DNA of 64,000 nucleotides from NCBI GenBank assembly GCA_023394965.1, contig JAEWZX010000030.1, positions 310,001-374,000 of the forward strand. The letters are read 5' to 3'. This stretch comes from Pseudomonadota bacterium (GTDB lineage Bacteria > Pseudomonadota > Alphaproteobacteria > Sphingomonadales > Sphingomonadaceae). A program made the translations under genes and the position numbers. Below the pieces are notes generated by a model. It had not been told where the DNA came from and made no database searches. It saw nothing but the letters and a program-made list of their open reading frames with translations. Below are positions 17,227-25,562 of the stretch, in pieces; positions within the stretch are counted from its first letter, which is position 1; every line of letters begins with the position of its first letter.

Positions 17227-18033
17227 ATGAACGAACCTGACACCATGAACACCCCGAATCGCCTCTCTGCCGCCTTCGCCAAACCGCACCCCGCGCTGGT
17301 CTGCTTTCTGACTGCGGGTGATGGCGATACTGCCGCCAATCTCGACGCTCTGGTCGAAGGCGGGGCCGATGTTATCGAACTGGGCATGCCCTTTACCGAT
17401 CCGATGGCCGATGGCCCGGCGATTCAGGCAGCGAATATCCGCTCGCTCGGCAAAGGGACCACCACCGCCGATGTGTTCTCCATTGCCACTGCCTTCCGCC
17501 AGCGCCACCCGGATGTGCCGCTGGTGCTGATGGGCTATGCCAATCCGATGGTCCGTCGCGGGCCCGACTGGTTCGCCGCCGCCGCGAAAGACGCAGGCGT
17601 CGATGGTGTCATCTGCGTCGATATCCCGCCCGAGGAAGACGATGCACTGGGCCCCGCGCTGCGCGATGCCGGAATCGCCCCGATCCGCCTTGCCACGCCG
17701 ACCACGGATGACAGGCGCCTGCCTGCCGTTGTGGATGGCTCGCAAGGCTTTCTCTATTACGTTGCGGTCGCTGGGATCACCGGCATGCAGCAGGCGGCGA
17801 TCGAATCGATCGAGGAAAACGTCAGCCGTATCAAGCAAGCGACCGACATTCCCGTCGCGGTCGGCTTCGGCGTGCGCACACCCGAACAGGCCGGCGAAAT
17901 CGCGCGTGTGGCCGATGGGGTGGTGGTCGGGTCTGCCCTGGTCGAATTGGTGGCGGAACATGGCGCCGACGCCCCGGCGAAGCTGCGCGAATTGACCTCC
18001 GGACTTGCAGCCGCCATTCACACGAAACCCTAA
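17227..18033 (+). CDS. trpA: Tryptophan synthase alpha subunit
   Basis: TrpA cleaves indole-glycerol phosphate and passes indole to TrpB. The 268-residue barrel has the catalytic pair E51 (VIELGMPFTDP) and D62 (MADGP), the family segment CFLTAGDGD, and the phosphate-binding VGFGVRTPEQA and VVGSALV. ATG 17227 is used; ATG 17245 is a possible later start. The 215-base gap from trpB holds the 28-bp element and probably its own promoter. Confidence 0.96.
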   Translation: MNEPDTMNTPNRLSAAFAKPHPALVCFLTAGDGDTAANLDALVEGGADVIELGMPFTDPMADGPAIQAANIRSLGKGTTTADVFSIATAFRQRHPDVPLVLMGYANPMVRRGPDWFAAAAKDAGVDGVICVDIPPEEDDALGPALRDAGIAPIRLATPTTDDRRLPAVVDGSQGFLYYVAVAGITGMQQAAIESIEENVSRIKQATDIPVAVGFGVRTPEQAGEIARVADGVVVGSALVELVAEHGADAPAKLRELTSGLAAAIHTKP

Positions 18034-18151
18034 CCCCCCTCCCGCTTGCGGAAGGGGTCGGGGGTGGGCCAGGACCTAGCCTTCACCCACCCCGCTGCGG
18101 CTAGCGAGCAAGCTCGCAAGCCTCGCTGCCCCTCCCGCTTGCGGGAGGGGG
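18034..18151. repeat. Intergenic palindromic repeats between trpA and accD
   Basis: Two copies of an inverted repeat based on CCCCTCCCGCTTGCGGGAGGGG flank this gap: an imperfect one at 18036-18057 and a full one at 18129-18150. Between them lies a further imperfect inverted pair built on AGCGAG and CTCGCT. Such GC palindromes are often dispersed in sphingomonad intergenic regions. They can also act as a terminator for trpA. Confidence 0.7.
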
Positions 18152-18188
18152 CTGTCATCGCTCTCATTTCAGCCTATAGGCCTACCGC

Positions 18189-19037
18189 ATGAACTGGTTC
18201 ACCCGCGTACGGAATTCGATCACCTCGCTGTCCAAGCGCAGCACCGACAAGGACCTGTGGGTCAAATGCCCCAGCTGCCAGCAGATGGTGTTTGCGCAGG
18301 AATATGAAGACAACGCCTATGTCTGCCCGCGCTGCGGCCATCACGGCCGCATCGGTGCGGACGAGCGTCTGCGTCAGGTGATGGACGAAGGGTATGACGT
18401 TCTTCCGATCCCCGATGTGAAGGAAGACCCGCTCAAGTTCCGCGATACGGCGAAATATACCGACCGCCTGAAGAAAGCCCGCGCCAAAAGCCCGCACAAG
18501 GACGCTTTCCTCGTCGGTTCGGGGGCGATCGATGGCAAGCCGGCGGTCGTCGGCGTGCAGGATTTCGGCTTCATGGGCGGATCGATGGGCATGGCCGTGG
18601 GCACCGCATTCTGCCAGGGCGCGGAACGCGCGCTGACCCGCAACTGCCCCTATATCGTGTTCACCGCGGCAGGCGGGGCCCGGATGCAGGAAGGCATTCT
18701 CAGCCTGATGCAGATGCCCAAGGCCACCGTGATGACCCGCCGCCTGAAGGAAGCGAAGCTGCCCTATATCGTGGTGCTGACCGATCCGACCACCGGCGGC
18801 GTCACGGCCAGTTACGCCATGCTGGGCGACGTGCACATTGCCGAACCCGGCGCCCTGATCGGTTTTGCCGGACAGCGGGTGATCCAGGATACGATCCGCG
18901 AACAATTGCCCGATGGCTTCCAGCGCGCCGAATATCTGCACAAGCACGGCATGGTCGATATGGTGGTCCATCGCCACGACCTGCGTGGCACGCTGGCAAC
19001 CCTGCTCGACTATCTTGCCCCGGCCGAGGCCGCCTGA
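18189..19037 (+). CDS. accD: Acetyl-CoA carboxylase carboxyltransferase subunit beta
   Basis: AccD with AccA transfers the carboxyl group from biotin to acetyl-CoA, giving malonyl-CoA for fatty acids. The 282-residue protein has the N-terminal C4 zinc finger (C27, C30, C46, C49; CPSCQQM and CPRCGHH) and the crotonase-like core (FTAAGGARMQEG; DPTTGGVTASYAMLGD; IGFAGQRVI). accD followed by folC, 7 bases later, is a conserved alphaproteobacterial pair. Confidence 0.97.
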   Translation: MNWFTRVRNSITSLSKRSTDKDLWVKCPSCQQMVFAQEYEDNAYVCPRCGHHGRIGADERLRQVMDEGYDVLPIPDVKEDPLKFRDTAKYTDRLKKARAKSPHKDAFLVGSGAIDGKPAVVGVQDFGFMGGSMGMAVGTAFCQGAERALTRNCPYIVFTAAGGARMQEGILSLMQMPKATVMTRRLKEAKLPYIVVLTDPTTGGVTASYAMLGDVHIAEPGALIGFAGQRVIQDTIREQLPDGFQRAEYLHKHGMVDMVVHRHDLRGTLATLLDYLAPAEAA

Positions 19038-19044
19038 GGACATC

Positions 19045-20337
19045 ATGCGGGATTTCGCTCGCTCGGACAGTCCGGCAGTACAGCAGCAGCTCGACCGGCT
19101 GGGCGCGCTATCCGTGCCGAACGGTCGGCTCGGCCTCGATACGATCCGCGCCCTGCTGGACAGGCTCGGCAATCCGCATCGCCGCCTGCCGCCGGTGTTC
19201 CATGTGGCAGGGACCAATGGCAAGGGCTCGACCTGCGCTTTCCTGCGCGCCATGCTGGAAGAACAGGGATACAGCGTCCACGTCACTACCAGCCCCCATC
19301 TCGTGCGGTACAACGAACGCATTCGGGTGGCCGGCAAGCTGATCGAGGATGACCGGCTGGCCGATCTGCTCGCCGAAGTGCTGGATGCAGGCGAAGACCT
19401 CAATCCCAGCTTCTTCGAAGTCACCATCGCGGCAGCCTTTACTGAATTCGCGCGCGTCCCCGCCGATGCCTGTGTGATCGAGGTCGGGCTCGGTGGCCGC
19501 TTCGATGCGACAAATGTGCTCGAACCCGCAGTGCTGGCTGCCTGCGGCATTGCCTCGCTTGGGATCGATCACGAACGCTTTCTGCTGGCACCGGAAGACG
19601 GCGCGCCGACCGAACCCATGGCCCGTATCGCCTTCGAAAAGGCCGGTATCGCCAAGCAGGGGATCCCGCTGGTCGGTCTGTCGTATCCCGCCGATGCACG
19701 CGCCCAGATCCGCAGCGCGGCGGAACGCGCGGGCGCGGCGCTGGCGCTTCTCGACGATGACTGGAACGTGGAGATCGGCCCCGGTCTGGCGTATCGCGAC
19801 AGCAAGGGATCGCTGGGCCTGCCCCTTCCGGCAATGCCAGGGGCTCATCAGGCGCTCAACGCGGCGCTGGCACTGGCCATGCTGCGCCACCAGGATCAGA
19901 TAACGGTCTCGTCCGAAGCTATGGCCAGCGCATTGGCCATCACTCAGTGGCCTGCCCGCCTCCAGCGCCTCTCACCCGGCCCCCTCACCGGCAGCCGCGA
20001 AGTATGGCTCGATGGCGGACACAATCCCGATGCCGGTCGGATGATCGGCCGACATTTCGAAGGCCAGCTCCTGCATCTCATCATCGGTATGCTGGACAAC
20101 AAGGATCCGTCTGCCCTCGTTATGCCGCTGGCTGCCAGCCTGAAGTCCATCTCGGCAGTGCCCGTTCCGGGGCACGACTGGCATTCCGCCGCAGCTTTCG
20201 GTGCAGATGCCGTTGGCTGGGCCGACGTTCCCACTGCCCTCGCCAATCTGCCTGCAGATGGCGCGCCGGTGCTGATCGCCGGGTCGCTCTATCTCGCGGG
20301 GGAAGTTCTGCGGCTGAACGGCGAACTGCCGGATTAG
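19045..20337 (+). CDS. folC: Bifunctional folylpolyglutamate/dihydrofolate synthase
   Basis: FolC adds glutamate to dihydropteroate and folates. The 430-residue Mur-ligase-like protein has the ATP loop GTNGKGST at 56-63, the folate-site TTSPHLVRYNERI, the Mg-binding EVGLGGRFDATN, the inter-domain WPARLQ, and WLDGGHNPDA. ATG 19045 is 7 bases after accD. It is convergent with ampG. Confidence 0.95.
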   Translation: MRDFARSDSPAVQQQLDRLGALSVPNGRLGLDTIRALLDRLGNPHRRLPPVFHVAGTNGKGSTCAFLRAMLEEQGYSVHVTTSPHLVRYNERIRVAGKLIEDDRLADLLAEVLDAGEDLNPSFFEVTIAAAFTEFARVPADACVIEVGLGGRFDATNVLEPAVLAACGIASLGIDHERFLLAPEDGAPTEPMARIAFEKAGIAKQGIPLVGLSYPADARAQIRSAAERAGAALALLDDDWNVEIGPGLAYRDSKGSLGLPLPAMPGAHQALNAALALAMLRHQDQITVSSEAMASALAITQWPARLQRLSPGPLTGSREVWLDGGHNPDAGRMIGRHFEGQLLHLIIGMLDNKDPSALVMPLAASLKSISAVPVPGHDWHSAAAFGADAVGWADVPTALANLPADGAPVLIAGSLYLAGEVLRLNGELPD

Positions 20338-20374
20338 AAGGCGTTCGGCGTCCGCTGGGGCCTTCAGCTGCCGA

Positions 20375-22102
20375 TCAATCGGCGGGCACGACTTCACCCG
20401 CTTCGGGCGCGATGATGCCCGCATCTCCCTTTGCCCGGCTGACCCGCCACCATTCGATGCAAACGAGCACCGCCGCCGCGAGGCCGATCCAGGTGGTTAG
20501 AATGAAGACGTCGTAATAGCCCTGATTTTCGATCATCTCTCCCAGCGCCCCGCGCCCCAAGGTACCCACCAGCAAAGTCAGTGAAGACAGCAGAGCGTAT
20601 TGAACGGCGCTGAATTTCTTGGAAACGATCGACGACAGCCAGGCGATGTAAGCCGCCCCCGCAATCCCGATGGCAAGGTTTTCGAAAGCAATCGTGATCG
20701 TCAGCTTGGCAAGATCGGCATCGCCAATCCCCGGCACCTGTTCGATCAGATAAGTGAAGCCGATCGCATCGCTGAATGCCTGCATATTAGCCCCGCCGAT
20801 GGCCATATCGGCGTAGAGGAGATTGGTCAGCGCAGCAAGGATACCGCCGATCAGCAATGTCGCCATCCGTCCGATAGTCGTGAGCATTAGACCACCCAGC
20901 GCCAAACCTGCGATGATGGCACCCACGCCGAAGAATTTGGATGCAAAGGCGACATCGTCATTCGTGTACTGCAGCTCGCCGAGGTAAAAGGGATAGGCGA
21001 AAGTCCCCCAGATGGCATCGCATATCCGATATGTCAGAACCACGGCGAGGATCAGCACGAGCGACCAACCCAGCCGACCGACGAATTCCACCAGTGGCAG
21101 CACCAACGCACGATAAAGATGATCGAGTGCATAGCCGCCCCCGCTCGCAGCAGGAGCGTCTTCTGCCAGCAGGTTCCGGCCATGCTTCTTCTGGCTCGAC
21201 AACCAGCCTGCAATCAGCGCAGGCAGGATAATGGTCGCCACGATGATCCATGGCCCCCACGTCAGGGTAAAATCGGTTGGATTGGGCCGATCCTCCGGCG
21301 CATAGGTCATCGACATGACCATAAATGTAAGAACCGCGCCGATGGCCACCGCCCAGAGCAACGCCACCGCTGCCAGCGCTCGATTGCGCACCGCAGGCAC
21401 CAGCTCTCCCGCCCTGCGCAGCGCGCGAACCTGTTCATCACCTTCGGTCAGTTCGGCTGCACCTTCGGCATTTGGTGCCAGCAGTCCGACCGCTCCGACG
21501 AACAACAGGATGCCGCCCATCATCATATATGTTTCTGGCCAGCCTATCCGAGCCGCGATGATCAGGCCAAGCGCGCCGCCAACCAGCGAGGAAAGACGGT
21601 ATCCCATCTGATAGACTGTCGACAGGATGTCGATCGTCGCCACCTCGTCCGCCACATCGATGCGCCAGGCATTGATCGCAATATCCTGCGTCGCACTGGC
21701 AAAGGCACCGATCCCAGCTAGCAGTGAAAACATGCCGAGCTGGGTACGCGGTTCCAATACGCTCATGGTGACCAGGATCGCCCCGAGCAGCAATTGCATC
21801 GGTATAATCCATTGCTTGCGTTTACCCAGCTTGCGCAGCAGCGGGATATCGACCTTGTCGATCAACGGAGACCAGAGGAACTGAAACGCGTAGGCTAGCC
21901 CGATCAGCGAGAAAATGCCCATCGTTTCCAGATCGACATCGGCTTCGGTCAGCCAGGCAAAGAGAGTGCCCAGAAATAACGCAAACGGCAGGCCGCTGGC
22001 AAAGCCGAACAGGAGCATAAAACCAGTCTTGCGATTGCCCAGCGCCAGTCCAAGTGCGCGCCAGGCGGAAATCTTTTTCTTTTGTTCTACGGCCTCGGCC
22101 AT
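20375..22102 (-). CDS. ampG: AmpG-family muropeptide MFS transporter
   Basis: A 575-residue major-facilitator protein with about 14 hydrophobic segments. The segment FASGLPFALFLGTLFAWLTE near the start and ATQDIAINAWRID in the fourth/fifth helix are AmpG hallmarks. AmpG imports GlcNAc-anhydroMurNAc peptides for peptidoglycan recycling, and in many bacteria this also controls beta-lactamase induction. No ampR or ampC is near. An inserted loop (about 215-240) separates the two halves. Confidence 0.88.
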   Translation of the reverse strand: MAEAVEQKKKISAWRALGLALGNRKTGFMLLFGFASGLPFALFLGTLFAWLTEADVDLETMGIFSLIGLAYAFQFLWSPLIDKVDIPLLRKLGKRKQWIIPMQLLLGAILVTMSVLEPRTQLGMFSLLAGIGAFASATQDIAINAWRIDVADEVATIDILSTVYQMGYRLSSLVGGALGLIIAARIGWPETYMMMGGILLFVGAVGLLAPNAEGAAELTEGDEQVRALRRAGELVPAVRNRALAAVALLWAVAIGAVLTFMVMSMTYAPEDRPNPTDFTLTWGPWIIVATIILPALIAGWLSSQKKHGRNLLAEDAPAASGGGYALDHLYRALVLPLVEFVGRLGWSLVLILAVVLTYRICDAIWGTFAYPFYLGELQYTNDDVAFASKFFGVGAIIAGLALGGLMLTTIGRMATLLIGGILAALTNLLYADMAIGGANMQAFSDAIGFTYLIEQVPGIGDADLAKLTITIAFENLAIGIAGAAYIAWLSSIVSKKFSAVQYALLSSLTLLVGTLGRGALGEMIENQGYYDVFILTTWIGLAAAVLVCIEWWRVSRAKGDAGIIAPEAGEVVPAD

Positions 22103-22173
22103 TCCCTAGCGTCCTTCCTATTCGGCGAATTATTTGCGACACTAGCGGGGAGAGAGAGCGAGGAACAGGCGTC

Positions 22174-23337
22174 ATGAGCGATGTCGACACCAAACATCCC
22201 GCGCGGCGGCCAACCGATGGCATGCTGGCCCTGGCGAAAGATATAGCCGAGGGACAACAGCGCGATTCTGTGGATGCCTCCACGGTACCGGCCAGCGTCT
22301 ATATCGATCCCGATTACTGGGCGCGCGAAAAGGCGGCAATCTACGACAGACTGCCCCAGATCCTGTGCCCTTCCGCCCTGCTGCCCGATCCGGGCATGGC
22401 CGTACCGCACGATGCCACAGGACGTCCGCTGCTCATAACCCGGGACGCGGATGGAACGGCGCATGTGTTTCTCAACGTTTGTCGTCACCGCGGAACCCGG
22501 CTGGTCGAGGGCGCGGAGGTGCAGTGTACCAAGAAGCTGGTCTGCCCCTATCACGCATGGACATATTCGGTTGACGGAAGGCTTCTCGCCCTGCCCCGTC
22601 CCGATACCTTTCCGGGTCTGAACAAACAGGATTACGGACTGGTCGAATTGCCCAGCCGGGAAACCGGCGGCCTGATCTGGTTCTGCCCACTGGAAGAAAC
22701 GGCCGATTTCTCGCTGGCGGATGAAGTCGGCAAGGATTTCGATGCGCTCGGCATGGGGGAACAGGTGCTGTTTCGCCGCAAGACGCACGAAGTGGCTGGC
22801 AATTGGAAGCTTATCATGGATGCCTTCCTTGAAAGCTATCACGTCACCCGCCTTCATGCGAAAACGATCGGACCCTTTTTCAAGGATGGCGCCACCAGCG
22901 GGGATATGATCGGGCCGCATTCACGCAGTGCCGTGGGGCGGCTGGAGGAAATGGAAGGCGTAGACCTTGAAGACATGGCCGCGCTGCGCCGTGTCGTGAC
23001 GTTTGCCTATCAACTGTTGCCGGGCGCGCTGATCATCCCCAGCCCCGATTACATCAATGTGATGGTGATGATGCCACAGGCGCACGACCGCACGCTGGTG
23101 GAGGATTTCATGCTTATTCCCGAGCATCCTGCCACCGACAAGGCGCGCGATCACTGGGAACGCAGCTGGGCCTTGCTCGACGGCGGCGTATTCGCTGGCG
23201 AGGATTTTCGAGCGGCGGAACTCGGTCAGCAGGGTCTTGCCACCGGCGCGGTGCCCCATCTCACCCTGGGCATGCTGGAAGGCGGCATAAGGCGGTATCA
23301 CGAAACGGTGGAAGAAGCGCTGCGGGCGGCAAACTAG
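22174..23337 (+). CDS. Rieske non-haem iron aromatic-ring-type oxygenase, alpha subunit
   Basis: A 387-residue oxygenase alpha-subunit homologue. The Rieske cluster ligands are C103-R-H105 and C124-P-Y-H127 (CRHRG, CPYHAW). The mononuclear iron ligands are H223 and H228 in ESYHVTRLH, near E220. No beta subunit, ferredoxin or reductase is adjacent, so the partners and substrate are unknown. Quaternary-amine demethylases and choline-type oxygenases share this layout. ATG 22174 has a purine-rich AGCGAGGAACAGG upstream and diverges from ampG. Confidence 0.85.
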   Translation: MSDVDTKHPARRPTDGMLALAKDIAEGQQRDSVDASTVPASVYIDPDYWAREKAAIYDRLPQILCPSALLPDPGMAVPHDATGRPLLITRDADGTAHVFLNVCRHRGTRLVEGAEVQCTKKLVCPYHAWTYSVDGRLLALPRPDTFPGLNKQDYGLVELPSRETGGLIWFCPLEETADFSLADEVGKDFDALGMGEQVLFRRKTHEVAGNWKLIMDAFLESYHVTRLHAKTIGPFFKDGATSGDMIGPHSRSAVGRLEEMEGVDLEDMAALRRVVTFAYQLLPGALIIPSPDYINVMVMMPQAHDRTLVEDFMLIPEHPATDKARDHWERSWALLDGGVFAGEDFRAAELGQQGLATGAVPHLTLGMLEGGIRRYHETVEEALRAAN

Positions 23338-23409
23338 CCGCAATTGCAACTTTTGCCGGCGGTCAGCTTGCGCTTCCGCTAGGGCACGGTTCTGTGTAAT
23401 GGCGCGGCC

Positions 23410-24174
23410 ATGGCCGACAATCGATTACCAGAAGAAGGCGACCGGATCGCCAAGCTCCTTGCCCGTGCGGGCGTTGCAAGTCGGCGCGAGATCGAGCGGA
23501 TGATCGCCGATGGCCGCGTGGCGATAGACGGCAAACCCCTGACCACGCCAGCGGTCAAGCTGACCAACCTGAAGGGCGTGACCGTGGACGGCAAGCCTGT
23601 CGGGCAGGCCGAAGCGCCACGGCTGTTTGCCTTCCACAAGCCTTCGGGCCTGATCACTGCAGAGCGGGACCCCAAGGGGCGGCCCACGATCTACACGGCG
23701 CTGCGCAACGCCTTGCCCAAGAATGCCGGCCGGGTAATGCCGGTCGGGCGGCTGGACTTCAACACCGAAGGCCTGCTGCTGCTGACCAATGACGGCGAAA
23801 TGAAGCGCGCCATGGAACTGCCGTCTTCCGGCATTCCCCGCACCTATCGCGCCCGCGCTTTCGGCGATGTGACTCAGGCGCAGCTGGACGAGCTGATCGA
23901 AGGGATCGAAATCGACGGTATTCGCTATGGCAGGATCGAAGCCGATCTGGAGCGTGGGTCGGGCAAGAACCGCTGGGTGCAGATGACGCTGACCGAAGGC
24001 AAGAACCGGGAAGTGCGCCGTGTGCTCGAACATCTGGGGTTACAGGTCAATCGCCTGCTGCGCGTCGGATACGGTCCGTTCGAGCTGGGCGAACTGGGGC
24101 GCGGACAAGCGGTCGAGATCCGCCAGGGCGATGTCGAACGCTTCCGCAAACAGCTGATCCGGAACCGCAAGTGA
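23410..24174 (+). CDS. rluB: RluB/RsuA-family 23S/16S rRNA pseudouridine synthase
   Basis: A 254-residue pseudouridine synthase. Residues 10-60 form an S4 RNA-binding domain (IAKLLARAGVASRREIERMI), and the catalytic motif GRLDFNTEGLLLLTND has Asp116. The exact rRNA position modified cannot be decided; RluB (U2605) is the best guess because of the RluB-like S4 domain plus length. It overlaps rsmD by 4 bases (GTGA). Confidence 0.9.
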   Translation: MADNRLPEEGDRIAKLLARAGVASRREIERMIADGRVAIDGKPLTTPAVKLTNLKGVTVDGKPVGQAEAPRLFAFHKPSGLITAERDPKGRPTIYTALRNALPKNAGRVMPVGRLDFNTEGLLLLTNDGEMKRAMELPSSGIPRTYRARAFGDVTQAQLDELIEGIEIDGIRYGRIEADLERGSGKNRWVQMTLTEGKNREVRRVLEHLGLQVNRLLRVGYGPFELGELGRGQAVEIRQGDVERFRKQLIRNRK

Positions 24175-24716
24175 GGATTATCGCAGGCGAATGGCGTGGC
24201 CGCAAACTGTCGGCCCCACGCGGCGATGTGACACGCCCCACCGCAGATCGCACGCGCGAAACCATGTTCAATATGCTCGCCAGCAGGCTCGGATCATTTG
24301 AAGGGCTGAGCGTGGCCGATCTGTTCGCCGGCTCCGGAGCGCTCGGGCTCGAGGCGCTTTCGCGCGGTGCACAATCGTGTCTGTTCGTCGAACAGGATGC
24401 CGAAGCGGTAAAAACGATCCGCAGGAATGTGGAGGCGCTGGACGCGCGGACACGGGCTATCGTGCAAAACACTTCTGTGATGAGCCTGGGGCCAGCCAAG
24501 GCGCCGCACGATCTTATCCTGCTTGATCCGCCTTACGATACGGGCGCAGGGCATGTGGCGATCGATCGCCTGACAAGGCTCGGATGGATCGGCCCCGCTT
24601 CATGGATTGCGCTTGAAACGGGTGCAAAAGAGGTGCGCGAACTGCGCGGTTTCGAAATCGTGGCAGAAAGAAAGATGGGCAAGGCAAAGGTCCTGCTTCT
24701 CCGCCTCTCTCAATAA
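24171..24716 (+). CDS. rsmD: 16S rRNA (guanine966-N2)-methyltransferase
   Basis: RsmD methylates G966 of 16S rRNA. The 181-residue Rossmann methyltransferase opens MRIIAGEWRGRKL, has the SAM loop DLFAGSGALGLEALSRGA (50-67) and the catalytic LLDPPYD (119-123). The start is GTG 24171, overlapping the pseudouridine synthase stop. Both genes modify rRNA and are coupled. Confidence 0.95.
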   Translation: MRIIAGEWRGRKLSAPRGDVTRPTADRTRETMFNMLASRLGSFEGLSVADLFAGSGALGLEALSRGAQSCLFVEQDAEAVKTIRRNVEALDARTRAIVQNTSVMSLGPAKAPHDLILLDPPYDTGAGHVAIDRLTRLGWIGPASWIALETGAKEVRELRGFEIVAERKMGKAKVLLLRLSQ

Positions 24717-24756
24717 GCTATCCCGTCAATTTCACTTTGTGGCTTACGTGCAAGAC

Positions 24757-24790
24757 GAAAAGGGCAGGACCGCCATGGCAGTCCCGCCCT
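24757..24790 (-). terminator. Terminator for the minus-strand secreted protein
   Basis: A three-part stem (AGGGC/GCCCT, GGAC/GTCC, and palindromic GCCATGGC) is followed on the minus strand by CTTTTCGTC. It serves the gene at 24838-25437 and could also stop rsmD. Confidence 0.75.
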
Positions 24791-24837
24791 CTCCAAGCGT
24801 CGCGCTGCCAAAAAGGCGCACGAGCGGAAAGTGATTG

Positions 24838-25437
24838 TTACGAACCCGGCTTCTTCGCGGGAAGCGGTCCGTCTATTTCGCTTGCCGGCTTGCCCGGCCA
24901 GTATTCCAGTGGCCGATTACCGGTCTTGTTCTTTTCCCAGCTGTTGATGCACCCATCCTGCTGATTGCCCTTACACACCGGGACATCATCGCCTGATGCG
25001 GCGGTATAGTTCGCTGGCGTCGTCTGGGTGACTTCCTTACTCACGAAGCGCGGCGCGCTGGTGCTGGCCGATGCGGCTGCAGTGCGGGCAGTGGTGGCGG
25101 TTGCCGCCGGGGTGGCATTCATCTGCGAGGCGATCTGTGCCCATGCCTGCGTCCGCGCTTCCGGCGTCATTTCGTAGATCCGGACACGCTGCTCGTCATT
25201 GAGAACCCACCAGCCATCGACCTGTACGGGCGTCAGCGTCCAATAATATTCCTGCACCTCATACGGCCAGCCATCGTACATTGTCTGGCGATCTGCAGGC
25301 CAGCCATCATACATGGTCTGCTGATCATCGGTCAGAACGTAGACATTACCGTCAGCATCTACGGCGACATCCTGGGCAATGGCAGGGGTGACAGTAAAGG
25401 CGATCGCCGCTGCTCCGGCAAAGATAAGATTACGCAT
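24838..25437 (-). CDS. Conserved-type secreted protein with QTMYDGWP repeat
   Basis: A 199-residue protein of unknown function. It has a signal peptide (MRNLIFAGAAAIAFTVTPAIA, cut after AIA). Residues 38-72 hold two near-identical copies of QTMYDGWP followed by the variants YEVQEYYWTLTP and VDGWWVLND, so short Tyr/Trp-rich repeats dominate. A low-complexity Ala/Thr stretch (about 105-128) precedes a C-terminal part with two cysteines (CKGNQQDGC). ATG 25437 is chosen because it opens the signal peptide. It diverges from uvrD. I cannot assign a function. Confidence 0.7.
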   Translation of the reverse strand: MRNLIFAGAAAIAFTVTPAIAQDVAVDADGNVYVLTDDQQTMYDGWPADRQTMYDGWPYEVQEYYWTLTPVQVDGWWVLNDEQRVRIYEMTPEARTQAWAQIASQMNATPAATATTARTAAASASTSAPRFVSKEVTQTTPANYTAASGDDVPVCKGNQQDGCINSWEKNKTGNRPLEYWPGKPASEIDGPLPAKKPGS

Positions 25438-25522
25438 TGGAGAATACTCCATTATCGTTGTCATTGTCCGTCTTACGCGGGACACGGGTCGTCGGTTCCG
25501 GACCGGTCATGGTGCGAAGGGC

Positions 25523-25551
25523 TTGTGTTATTCCCAAGCGTTCCCTAGCTG
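25523..25551 (+). promoter_or_regulatory. Possible uvrD promoter
   Basis: TTGTGT (25523-25528), a 17-base spacer and TAGCTG (25546-25551) lie 11 bases before the uvrD start, overlapping the LexA-type box. The predicted start site would be about 5 bases before ATG, consistent with the absence of a ribosome binding site there. Confidence 0.45.
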
Positions 25552-25554
25552 TTC
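25540..25554 (+). promoter_or_regulatory. LexA (SOS) box upstream of uvrD
   Basis: GTTC-CCTAGCT-GTTC is an exact GTTC-N7-GTTC direct repeat, the LexA operator established in alphaproteobacteria such as Rhodobacter and rhizobia. It lies 8 bases before the uvrD ATG and covers the putative -10. Confidence 0.72.
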
Positions 25555-25562
25555 CAGTCCCG

